This document shows positions 48,984 to 60,358 of a stretch of 64,000 bases of DNA, one piece after another. The notes under the pieces were generated by a model. That model saw only the letters and a list, made by a program, of their open reading frames with translations. It was not told the DNA's origin and ran no database searches. Location: assembly GCA_030549335.1 (NCBI GenBank), contig CM060196.1:20604501-20668500 (forward strand), written 5' to 3'. Made by a program: the position numbers and the translations under genes. Within the stretch, counting starts at the first letter, position 1. Each line of letters opens with the position of its first letter. This DNA is from Pontederia crassipes (Eukaryota > Streptophyta > Magnoliopsida > Commelinales > Pontederiaceae).

Positions 48984-49173
48984 CTTCTTCTTCTTCTTCT
49001 TCTTCTTCTTCTTCTTCTTCTTCTTCTTCTTCTTCTTCTTCTTCTTCTTCTTCTTCTTCTTCTTCTTCTTCTTCTTCTTCTTCTTCTTCTTCTTCTTCTT
49101 CTTCTTCTTCTTCTTCTTCTTCTTCTTCTTCTTCTTCTTCTTCTTCTTCTTCTTCTTCTTCTTCTTCTTCTTC
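48984..49173 (+). repeat. (TTC)63 / (GAA)63 microsatellite
   Basis: 190 bp of uninterrupted CTT/TTC repeat, about 63 perfect units. The purity implies recent expansion. Long GAA/TTC tracts can form intramolecular triplexes and attract silencing. The long poly-Leu or poly-Phe open frames across it are artefacts of the repeat. Confidence 0.98.
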
Positions 49174-50813
49174 CCTATTGGCTTTCCTCTATTTGGATGG
49201 GTGTAGAAATTTGAGAGGGGAAATGAGTAAGGATGGAATTTTGGGACAAGATTTTAATTTATACAATGGACTTTTATGGGTTGAGGGCTATTGGGCTGAT
49301 GGGGATTTTAAATGGGCTAAACCATTGGTTTCTTTCGATGTTACAGCTGCCATCATTGGCACGTCACAAATTGTGTTTGCAATGCCCATTAGTGGAGTTA
49401 TATGGGAGCACAAGAAAGAACGAGTGAGGAATCATGATTTGCGCACATGGTAAGAAAAAGAAATATCATAGCCGTCGAATGAAATTGAAGACTCTGATTG
49501 ATTTGCAGTGTAAAAGAAGCACGAGTATGTTAGAATCGTTATCTATTTTAGTTGTTATGTTATTCATATATATAGTGGAAGTTATAATTTTATGACTCGG
49601 TTAATATGCAAAAACAATTTTTTCACTATTTTCACTTTCTTCGCAACCACACAAAAAAACTCACAAATAATCTCTTTTGTATCATCGAGTTTACTTTTTT
49701 CATTTTTTTTTCTTCTCACGATTAATAACAATGAAGCAACCTTGTCAGATCATATGAATTTGATGAACAAGTCAAGTAAAATCATCTGGATCAAATCAAA
49801 CTAAATGATCGAACACGATAGTATAAGCTAATAAGAAAAGAATAAAATAGGTTAAGTGATTTCTATATAAGGATGCATAGCAAACATGAATTAAAAAATA
49901 ATTTGATAAGTCAAATAATATAATAAAGTAAGCATTAGTTAGATCCATAAATGATCAATTTTTTCATAATTATAAATAAAAATATTGACCAAATCTTATA
50001 TATGTGATGAAAAACAAGAAAAATAATTGGAGCACAAATTTCAAAAAAATTGCAAGTAATGCATCTTTAAAACATTTAATTCTGTTTATCGTCATTCAAA
50101 ATCGAAGTAGGTCAATCTTAAAGTTGAGTTTGAGATGACTCATGAATCATTTTGAGGCATGGCCGGATCTTAGAACAATGATAAGAAGGTTATGAAAATG
50201 TCTAAAAATAATGTCGCAGCATAGTACATTATATTATAACGATTGGGACCTTTTGATAGGTGTTTTTAAACTAAAAAGTTGTATGAATCAAAAGTTACTT
50301 GTTTGATCAACTATTAGTTTGATGAACTCACTCAAGCAACTTTAGCCGAGTGTCTATTATCTTAAATTTTCTTCTAATTATTAGGTTAGGCACAACCTAA
50401 TGAAGCAAGGTCCATTTAAATACACGTCAGCGCCCATGGAAAGCATGTTGTCTATTTTTTTTAAAGATCTTTTCTTCATTTTTTTTTACCCTGCGAAAAC
50501 TTTCCCCAGGAAATAAGGATACTTCAGGTGGCACCTGAGTCCACTGGCAATCATGGAACCAGTAACAGCAGCACGGCAGCAGCTGCACTGCCTAGTTTGC
50601 TGTCATCGACACTCCATTCCCACATGGACTGCCAGATTGTTTTCTGTCTTTCTTGCACTGCAAAGATCAATGAACATTGATTAATTCAATTGGAATATTG
50701 GAGTGATAAGATTTCACCAACTCGTGAAAGATCCATTTTTTAGAATTCCAATTTGATTTAGCTTTTGGTGTTTGGTTGATGACATGCAGAAGTTTTATCC
50801 CTTTTTTTTCACT
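49174..50813. other. Spacer with one unexplained open frame
   Basis: An open frame at 49178-49453 (plus) runs through GYWADGDFKWAKPLVSFDV and GTSQIVFAMPISGVIWEH. I do not recognise it. Its composition is slightly less AT-biased than the surroundings, and it could be a captured or decayed exon. The rest is AT-rich. Positions 50480-50660 form a GC-richer island with CAGCAGC words and no coding match. Confidence 0.35.
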
Positions 50814-50832
50814 GTAAGTAATTAAGAGCTGC

Positions 50833-50855
50833 CTAGTGGGATAAGGCTTGTTGTT
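50833..50855 (+). mobile_element. 23-bp retroposed LINE/SINE tail with 19-bp target duplication
   Basis: The insert starts CTAGTGGGATAAGGC and ends TTGTTGTT, the 3' tail of plant RTE LINEs and TS-like SINEs. It is bordered by perfect 19-bp direct repeats GTAAGTAATTAAGAGCTGC at 50814-50832 and 50856-50874. This is a target-primed insertion that copied almost nothing but the tail. Confidence 0.88.
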
Positions 50856-50874
50856 GTAAGTAATTAAGAGCTGC

Positions 50875-53800
50875 AATAAATATAGTCTGCTGCTAATATG
50901 TCCTGAACGCTGAATTCATTTTGGTGACAGGTCAACCTGACAAATGGAAGGCTGGCTGAAAGAATGCTTCAGAAGTCATAATGTGAATTTAGTGATCTTA
51001 AGACAGCAATTTTAAACATACACCAAAATGAGAATGGACCATGGAAAGCAAAAACTCAACAGAACAAGTCATCCACCGTACCATTTTTCTGCAACCCAAT
51101 TGACTCAGCATTGGTGTGGATTCCAGCATCAGTAAGATTCATCACACCAAGCAAGGATTCAGATACTCCGTCATTGCACCTTGGTGAAAGGTAATGTTTT
51201 CTCGTTGGCCCTCAGCAAGGTTCCATCTTGGCCCTGCGTAGTGCAGATTTCAGAGCACAATACAGCCACTTGCTAGTAAAAACGTTGCTCAAACATAAAA
51301 GAATTGTAACATTGGAGTTTCGTGGGGAATAAAAGGTGCAAGAAGGACAAAGCAAAAGCCAAAATGCTCAGCATCATGGCTCTGAAAGAGAACACAGAGA
51401 GTGGGGTCCCTCCTGTCCCTCCACCTCCTTTTTAGAATGGATACTGCAGCAGACGCACAGCCAGACAAGCCCTGGCCATTGGTTTGTCTGTCCTCTCTCC
51501 CCAGATATGGCCAGATGTCGAGAAGTAGCATCCCCACCATTAGATCATTGAAGTCTTCATCGTGAACCTCTCTCTCCCTCAAAGTCTAAACAGCAACAAC
51601 CATAACAACAGCAGCAACAAGACCTTTCGGTAAAGCAAATGAGCTTGATTCCTGTGTGCAATAGTCAAAAAGGAAGAGAGAAGAAGATGCAGAATTGATA
51701 ATTAATCACAGTTTAACGCAGGGATGTGGCGCTATAAGTGGCAACTTTTGACCACTATCTTAGAGGGTCCAGCAATTCACATCCCTGTCGCAACAGGGCC
51801 TTTTCTCCACACCATTGCCTACAACAAACTCCTTTTTTTTTTTTGCTCGTCTCCTTTCACTGTCACCAAAACATCAGGAGAAGAAGAGAAAACAGAGGGA
51901 GAGAGAAAAAAAAAAGGTGCACCTTGTGAATGTGTGTGCATTCATATCATCCTGTCACTTTCTGCAGTGTTTGCAGTCTCAGTGGGGAAGGCGTCAAAAG
52001 CCACTGACAGAGACGAAACCAGAAAGAGGAACCAATTGTTTGAAAGCTTCATATCGAGTCGGCAATACATACATGGTAGTTATCACTCACAAAGTCCCAA
52101 CAACATTTAGTTCATGGAATAACAAAATATCCCATGCTCTGTCCTAAATATGCGCCTGTTTGTACACCTTTTGCTTTAACGCAATGCCACTGTTCTACTT
52201 CCAAAGGCCTGCAACGAGCAGCAGAATAAGAGAGGCATGCATGAAAAAGTTGAAGTTGGTCAAAGAGAAGTAGAGAAAAATCCATTAGATGTTTTCTGTC
52301 ATCATTTCTGCTGTGTTCTATAATGCAGCGCAAAAAGTGCACTTAGACTAATTCATCCACAATCCATATCGGTTCAGATATTTGGAGGAAGAGACAGATG
52401 CAACTTTTCTACCCAAAAGAAGCATCAAGTATCATAGCTGCCGTACCATCAGGCATATGAACTGGACACCATGAAACTTTTCCATGTTCTTGTTGCCAAT
52501 AACAGGGACCAAAAAATATAGCTGCAGCGAGTGCAGCACTCACCATTACTGTTGGATAATTGGTCAGAGTTCAGTGCACCAACTCCTTGAAACAAAACGA
52601 ACAACAAACCAGGCTAAGCAACAATTAAATCCAACCATAAGAAGTGTGCATCTCGAGCTGTGCCAACTAGCCACTGACTCATGACCTGGTGACTCTGTTA
52701 CTGCAACAATCCCTGGAGCTGGTTTTTACCATTCAAGAGGCATAGGGTCCCCATGGGGGTTTTACAAAAGAAAGTGACCACCCATCCTAACAAATGAGGG
52801 GTCAAGATTACTGTCAGACAAGATGAAGATATACTGATATAAATGAGGATAGTTCCATTTTCTCAAGAAGGGAAGCAAACTTCCAGTGCATCCGATATAT
52901 ATCAGTAAATGCATATGTACATTTCAGGTCATAAACACTGCAGGCATACAAAATTGCTACTGTGCCCAACAGCTCACAGAAATGAACTGAATTGCCAGTT
53001 TTACAAATGTCGTGACGAGTACTTGCTTCAACTATCATTGTTTACAGCAATGCAATCAAGATTAATTTGGCCAAAAACTCAGTCTTGGATTCCTGTGACA
53101 TTAGCAGCAAACGAAAAAAAAAAACTATTCCAATCATGCTCAACATGCTGGGTTGCTAAAATTAGTAATGGTTAAAAATCACTAAATATCATTTGAACAA
53201 TTTTGTTCTCTTAGAAAACAGAATACATGTTCATCTTTAAAGTGCTTGTTGTCCTCTGTTGTACATTTGTTGTTCATTAACTCCATCAAAATTCACAGGA
53301 CACTTCCTTGGCTCCCCCTTTCACCCAAAAAAAAATTCACCGGACACTTTGAACATAAAGACCTTGCAGGATTCAGCGGATGACATCTGCTAAAGATCTA
53401 CTTGAGATACTGTGGATGTCTCTATTATGTATTCAGAAATTCTACAAGTTGGCCACCACTAACCCTTAACATTGGCATGAAAAATAAAAGTATAAAAATG
53501 AAAATGCGCAGAGAAAGATGACAGTGTTCAAACAAAACATGTGCAGAGAAATAAGCCAATTGTTCAATTTTGCTGACTGATTGGATGTGACAAAACATGT
53601 ATAAAAGGAAGAAGGCTAAGTGAAATTGACCGCAGGGGTTATTTTCCATCTGAAGTGATACACTCAAAAAAAGTTCTTGCAAACTATGAAGGAAGCATTG
53701 ATAATGGCTCAAAACATTAAGCCTGTCACAAAGAAAGTTTTAACTTTTATATTGATCAGTTTCAATGAATTTGTCTCCTGAAACAATTGCAAATAATATG

Positions 53801-55610
53801 ACAATAGCTGCATCATCTTAGACATGAAAAATTGCCTTCATAAATTGGCTTTTCAGCTCAAACACAACATAATGATCAATGATGCTCTAGATATTTGTAT
53901 GCGTACTTTTTTTGTCTTTTGATATGTATGCATAATACATCATACGTCAGTTAAGTAGTCTTTAGGACAACCGTCAAGGTATATGCTCAGAGGGAAGAGA
54001 AAGGAAGAACAAGTTCTGATTTTCAGAATAGACAGGTTCAAGATTCTATGAATAGAATCCGAAAAGTCTCTTCAAAAACAAATATCTGAGAAAATCAAAG
54101 AATGTATTGCAGATGCATTGCTTAGACTGTTGATATAGTATAGTTTTACATCATAGAGAAAAGCAGAACCATAAGGCAACAGTTGAAAAGAAGTGCATAT
54201 CTGCATAGTTTAGAGTGTTTTCACTGAAGAGGCTTAAGGAACTTTCTGAGGGGCTTGAAGTAGCTGTGTCACCAACTTTGTATAATTAATTAATCCAACA
54301 GCAACTTTGGGAAAACACTCCATTTATGGTTTCTGAGATAATGTTGGTAACCCTGGTGGTTTTGAGGACAGTGCCAAAAGGAAGAAAAGGAATTAAATAT
54401 TCAGAAGGAGACAAAAATGGCTGCTCTCCACACCTTGTCATGCACAATATGCTAGTCACAGAGTCCATGCTACAGATCAGTTCGATTTATGAAACAAGAT
54501 AACAAAAAACGATAATGTTTAATTACCCGTCACGTCATTTTACAGAAAAATGAACCACAATAACGATCATTCTAAATTGATGCACCAACTTCTGATAGTT
54601 TCTGCACTCAAAGATGCTTAAACACTGAATTTTGGTGGCGGCAGGTAAAGGTATTCCACTTAATAGTTAATTCCACCTAAACAAAGACGCCAACTATGCT
54701 TGTCTCTAGTTTTTTACAAGGAAACCTTCAGATAATAAAAATTATTTCTTAAAAGCTAGTGACAAGTCACAGATAAGAAATAATGCATCATCATTTGAAG
54801 TTTGAACAAAAGGAACAAATGTGGAAGCTCATCAAAGTTAAGCTTCCACGTACATACCAAAAACATTTTTTTTGAGGGGAATACATACCAAAAACATATC
54901 AAGACTTTGACACACAGTATTGCAGCTGCTGAGAAAGGATGTTTGCATATGCCACATGGGCTCATCGTCTCATTGTGCTACACTCACTATAGAGATTCCA
55001 CATTCAATATGGAGATTAATCAATCTCTTTTATTACAGTTTTTCTTTTAGGAATAAGAGGATGGCTACTGTCTTAGGTAGTAGTTAATACTGTAAATCCA
55101 AGTAATGTACAAGTGTGTATGTGAAATCAATGCAACCGGTACGTGTACCCATAAAAAGGAACTACTCATCTCTCCATTCTTTCATAAAAAGAAATGAGAT
55201 TAATCATACAAACAAATCATCTGATTCATCATGGAGAGGGCATATTAATTGCATAAGCTATAAAGCTTGTATTTAGGAACTGAAAAAGTTGTAGACAACA
55301 GAAATCTTTAACTGCAGAAATAAAGCTTCATCCTTCAAAATGGTCCATTTGGTCTCAGAACATATATAGCTTAAAATACTCAAAAATTGGGGGGGAGAGA
55401 GCATTAGGAGAAACAGCAAGATATAAATATCTTTCTCCTACACATCATTATAAAATATTACACAACTTTCTTTTCTTTTTCTCGTAACACTATAGAGATA
55501 AATGCTACAATTCTGCTATGTAAAAAACAGCAGGATCCAGCAAGTGACGAGAGGAAACGAGTAGAAAAAGGCAGGCAAAGGGCAGCTGGAGACTGGGGCT
55601 ACTCACAAGT
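50875..55610. other. Long spacer downstream of the patatin-like gene; no gene seen
   Basis: No open frame here has a convincing family match. The base composition is more balanced than in the transposon-rich region. Positions 51340-52020 hold CT-rich and purine-rich strings and an A-rich stretch (51905-51916) that resemble UTR or promoter sequence. A non-coding transcript or a gene with very short exons cannot be excluded. Positions 53280-53345 contain a duplicated CACAGGACACTT / CACCGGACACTT word. The sequence up to 55610 is the 3' flank of the patatin-like gene. Confidence 0.35.
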
Positions 55611-57672
55611 CTAAGTAAATTTTGGCGCAGCTTGCTTGAACGCAACAGTAGGAGCTATCCTGCAACTCCTCCTTTGGTGCTCCAACACAAGCTCCCCTGC
55701 AAACCAATCCAATTTTTCCAAGTTCGACTGCTCTCCGATCCTCTTCCCGCCAAACATTACAGACTCCACATTCTTCTGCTTCAGCATTTCCTCTGCAGCC
55801 CCTAACAGAGCTTTCACATTCGCCGGACTTGGGTCACAGTCAACGTCGACCCCACATCTTCCCATGCTGGAACCATTAGCCTGGGATAGAAACAAAATCA
55901 CGATGCATTAACATATCAAAAACAAATTTGATAAGAAGATGGAAGAATACAACCTTCAAATTACAGCAAAACTTAAACATAACGAAGAATGCATTTGAAC
56001 TCCATTCTGTTATTGTATTAGGAGAACAAGTACAATTCTGCATATTGATGCATTCCACATTTCATAAACAAATTAGAAAGAAACCAAAAATTAAAAAAAA
56101 AAGATTGTGGAGAGATGTTCCTGGACAAAACAAAGAGGACCACAAGAACAGTGTCATGGGTTTAATAGAGATCCTGCTGGTGAATTGGGTAGCAGTCATT
56201 AGAATCCAATGCCAACCTGGGCCTCAAAGAAAGACATTGTGATAAAATTTGTTCTATGCTGAGGGCTAAACCAAAAGACCAAGACCCCACACTAAACTTG
56301 CACCAATCACAGAACCTACCAACTCCGGCGAGGCCCTCATCCTCTCCGGCGACCAGACAATATATTAGGCCGATGACGGCCACCTTAGGGGCGAGTTAGT
56401 GCTATCACAGAGGACGATAAAGCAAGGTCCATGACTAATCAATCTGATATTTACCTGGATGCGGACGTAGTTGGAACTCCGGCACTGGCCAAAAGCCAGA
56501 GCGACAGTGTGGTCAACGAGGTCAGCCGCGCCATCGGCTGCGATCCTGGCCACCGGCCTCGCCCATTCCCTGGCGCCCCAACGGCGAATGCGGTGGCGCT
56601 CGGCCTCCGGCACCGCGGCACCGCCTCCCCCGTTGGTGGAGGAGCCGCAGCCAAGGGAAAGCACCATGAGGTCCTCGATGCCGCGGACGAAGGGGAACTC
56701 CTGCTTGTTGTGGAGGACATGAGTGATGGCCGCGGCAGCCGGGTTGCTCATGGCGAGGCCGCCGTCGATGCCAAGGCAGGCAGTGGCACCGTCCACGGAT
56801 CGCATCTCCGTTGGCTCGAAGCGCCCCGGTTCCGCCCACGTCGCTCGGCACACCTCCCATAGCCGGAAGTCGAAGCTCTCACTCTCGAGCGCGTCGGCAC
56901 GGGAAAAGACAAGCGGCGCGGAGCTCCGCAAGTCGTAGCAGGGAATAAGCACCGGCTTCACAGTGTCCCGCAGCGTCAGGCCCTCGCCGAAAGCCTCCTT
57001 CACCGCCCGCTCCATCGCCGCCGTCGAGGATGCCACGGACGTCGCGGCCCCGCTTCCACCACCGCCAAGGCAGCGGAGGAAACCACCACCGGAGGAGGAA
57101 GGCCGGAAGAGGCGCTTCGCGTGGTCGAGAAGAAAGCGGGAGGTGTCATCGGCGCGGAAGAGAGGGCGGGCGCCGTCGCGCGTGGCGAAAAGCATGGCAG
57201 CGAAAAGGCCCCCGACGCCCGTGCCCGCAGCGACGTCGAAGTAATCGGAGACGCGGGCGTCGGGGTCGCCGGACTTTGATCGGAGCGCCTGCTCCAGGTA
57301 CGACAAGGCCTTGGCTGGCAGCAGTCCCCGCATGCCTCCGCCGCCTCCACCGTCGATGCAGAGCACGCAAACCTTGCCGCGCTGGTTCTTGATGGCAACG
57401 GAGGCAGGTGGGGGGTGCAGCAACGCTGCGGCCGAGGCCGCCGCCGCCGCGGATACGTCAGAAGGCGTGGTGGGCTTGGGTAGGCAGCTGAGCTTGTGAT
57501 CGTCGTAGCCGAAGAGGAACTTGCTCTCGAGTATGGAGAAGATCTCGTAGCTAAGCTTGTCGGTATCGATGCCTTCCTCAGCGACCACCACATCCTCGCC
57601 CCCGCCGTTGCCGTAGTAGTTCCGATAATGGCCGTGGCGTTTCGCCACCAGCATCTCCTCTGCTGCAGCCAT
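55611..57672 (-). CDS. Patatin-like protein, group III (pPLA-III type)
   Basis: Two exons on the minus strand, 57672-56455 and 55880-55611, give 495 residues. Segments typical of plant pPLA-III proteins (Arabidopsis PLP6/PLP7 class) appear in order: DTDKLSYEIFSILESKFLFGYDD (residues 36-58, cited as DTDKLSYEIF...FGYDD), NQRGKVCVLCIDGG (96-109), DYFDVAAGTGVGGLFAAML (143-161) and GIDGGLAMSNP (301-311). Group III members have G-x-G-x-G in place of the catalytic GxSxG, and here it is GTGVG, with the Asp of DGG kept at 303. Such proteins act as lipid acyl hydrolases affecting growth and cell shape, but catalysis without the nucleophilic serine is debated. An oddity is that the oxyanion-loop glycines are expanded to DGGGGGGMRG where relatives have DGGGMRG. 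Exon 1 is strongly GC-rich, unlike exon 2. The plus-strand open frames over it are shadows. Confidence 0.93.
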
Positions 57673-58232
57673 GGCGAAGCCTCTTCTTCTGCAGTTGTTG
57701 CTCTGTCTTATTCCTCAAAAAAGTACTTTTTTTCTTCTTTCTTCAGACAACGAGTTGGTGAAGGAAGAAAAAGAAGACAATGAAGAGTGCTGCAGTTATA
57801 AAAGTAGACGAAGAGGAGAAGCAGAAAATGCAGAAATGGCAAGGCCACTAATAACAGGGCCAACAGGGAGAAAGAGAAGAAGAAGAGCGGCAGCAACTGC
57901 TTCAGAACGACGAAAGCCCACAGCAGTAAACGCACTCCACTATCAATCTCTCTTGCTTTCTTCTGTGTCCTCCTCCTCCTCTATTCCTCTCTCCTCTACA
58001 GAGGCACCATGCTCTCCTTTTTGCAGTGTACTGCGTCTGTCTCAGAGACCACCACCACCTTTTTGAAGGGAGGCTCCGCTGCTGCTGCTGGTGATGGCCG
58101 ATGTGGGTGTTGGGCCTCCTGGTTCCTGCTTCAAAAGCAGCAGCAGAGCACGCGAACAAAGAGGAAAGAAGGAGGGGGAGAGAGAAAGGAGAGAGAGGAA
58201 GAGGAGGCAGCAGATGGTTGTAATGTCTCCAG

Positions 58233-58287
<55 letters not shown>

Positions 58288-58420
58288 CGTCTTCCTCCGC
58301 CTCTTTCAACTCCTCTTCCGGTCTTCCCTGCTTCGTAACCGATGTTTTTAATATTTAATTAATCCGCACTTTTCTGTCCCAGTCTCCCTTCCTTTTATTA
58401 TGCATATATATATATATAAT
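57673..58420 (-). promoter_or_regulatory. 5' leader and promoter region of the patatin-like gene
   Basis: Upstream of the ATG, the minus strand is CT-rich for about 600 bp. It includes the (GA)n tract at 58235-58283, which is CT on the coding strand, as in many plant 5' leaders. A TATATATATATATA run at 58404-58418 could provide a TATA element. The transcription start is not determined by sequence alone. Confidence 0.45.
58235..58283 (+). repeat. (GA)n microsatellite, 49 bp
   Basis: An uninterrupted GA dinucleotide run of about 24 units, upstream of the patatin-like gene. Read on that gene's coding strand it is (CT)n. GA/CT tracts near plant promoters bind BPC/GAGA-type factors. Confidence 0.97.
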
Positions 58421-60358
58421 GGCCACTTCCTTTGTTGTTAATTTAATGAATCCATAATAATATGTAGTAATACCAGTCTTTTATTTATTATCGATTTAAT
58501 TATCGCAGTTATTAATTTATTATATGTGAATAATATATAAATAAATAATCGAATCTAAACAAATAAATGGGTGAAATAATTCTTAAGGGTCAGAATTTTT
58601 CACCTAAAAGAATGACAAAGTACATTGAATTAGTTCCCAGTACAGTGACTTTCACATTGGGCTCGAGCTCTTTCTAAATTCCAGTTGAACCAATAAAATC
58701 TCTTCGTCTGTATTTAATTATTGGCATTCTGAGTACAGTCTTTCTTTTTGGGTACCATCTGCCGAGTAAAAAAGATATCAAACTTATGCGGACCAAATAG
58801 TCATAGATGACAAAGTTATCACTCTAAAAATATTATTATTGTTATTATTATTTTATTAGATTGAAATAAATATGTGAAATAATAATATTATTAATAATAT
58901 TTTAAAGAATAATAATAATGAGGTAGTATATGTTTGTGCAAACTTGTTAATAATATTTTGAATGATATCCTAACTAAAAATTCATCTGATTTTTAAAACA
59001 CTTCGAAGTAAAAAGTAAAAATGCATTCGTGCGGAGAGAAAATATTAGGATCAATTTTATTTGTGATTTAGAATAAATTTATTTTCTCATAGATTAAGTG
59101 TAAAGATTACCTCAAAATCTCAATAGATTTGTAATTTATATTATTTCTACCTCTTATGTTTTCAATCTAATAAAATTTTATACCATCTTAATTTTTTTGT
59201 GCATTCCTTTGATGCGTAATATTATTCGTACAAAAAATTTAACAAAATTAATAGTTGAAATCGAATAATATTTTAATTGAGGTCAAGCGTTACTTATATT
59301 TTAGAAACTATGTCATCACTTAACATAAATTACATTTTTTTCCACATGGATGGTGAAGATGTATTTTGTAACAGTCAGGACTCATATAATACTTTTCATA
59401 GAAAAATCTCATGGACCAGTAGAGAAAAATTTTAAAGTAGTAAATTGTTAGACCAAATCTACATGTTTTTAAAATATTTATTACTCAATTATTGGACCCT
59501 CTGGTTTTTCAAGATTAAACTCAAAATTCCAATTAAAAAATGAGATGGACCAACCATCTAAATTACAAATACAAGTTTTGGTGCCAAAACTTTTGCTATT
59601 GTATCAAGTAACAAAAAACCATAGAAACGTTAGTTAGATTATAAATCAAAATAATTATAATTTAAAATCTACTCAATACAAAATATTTTTGCTAAAAGTT
59701 TCATTTTTTATAGTCAGACATATGCTCATGACGACATAAATTAATTAAGTGATAATGAATTCGAATCTTTATCATATCTTTTTGAAAATTATGGTGGTAA
59801 TCGAAAAAAAATTAATTAAAACTTTTATTGAAAATGTTTGTGATATTTATTGATTGTCTTATATCCTACTATTTAGTCTCATGCGTCTAAATAAACCTAT
59901 ATTAATGTTAATGAAAACAAAAGTTATTTTAGCCCTTAATAGAAAAAATGATTAGCTAAATTGATTAGTAGAGTTGAGTTCCAATATATTAAGAGTGTTA
60001 GTGGTCTCAAATTTAATTCTATAAATCCTCATTTTAATAAAGGAATAAACTACTGTTGTTCTAAGAAAATGCATAATTAATACATCTTAATTTTAGAAGT
60101 TTATTTTTTCACAAACTAAAATAAAAAATATTTGCATTATAATATATGTATATGCATACCATTTCTGAAAAAACCTATAGACTAAATCGCCCATCTGTTT
60201 TCCTTTATTATGTTAATCATAATAGTAAAACATAACGATTAACAAATTAACAAATGGACCGGTTTCAATTTGTCATTCAGAATAATTAGAAGTGCAAAAA
60301 ATAATTGCAAATACCTTAGAACTATTTCAACACCTCAAGTTTGAGTTAATATCTCAAC
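58421..60358. other. AT-rich spacer, no gene seen
   Basis: Highly AT-rich with short runs such as (ATT)n near 58830-58860. No coding potential, terminal repeats or RNA gene signature was detected. Confidence 0.5.

Noticed and set aside
48969-49214. Poly-leucine and poly-phenylalanine open frames
   Set aside because: They are translations of the TTC microsatellite and have no independent coding evidence.
51336-52150. Possible small genes or a microRNA precursor in the 51-52 kb stretch
   Set aside because: I found no known mature microRNA and no convincing fold-back, and the open frames are short with no family match.
56431-57392. Several plus-strand open frames of 80-140 codons
   Set aside because: They lie opposite the GC-rich exon 1 of the patatin-like gene and show only low-complexity Arg/Pro/Ala composition.
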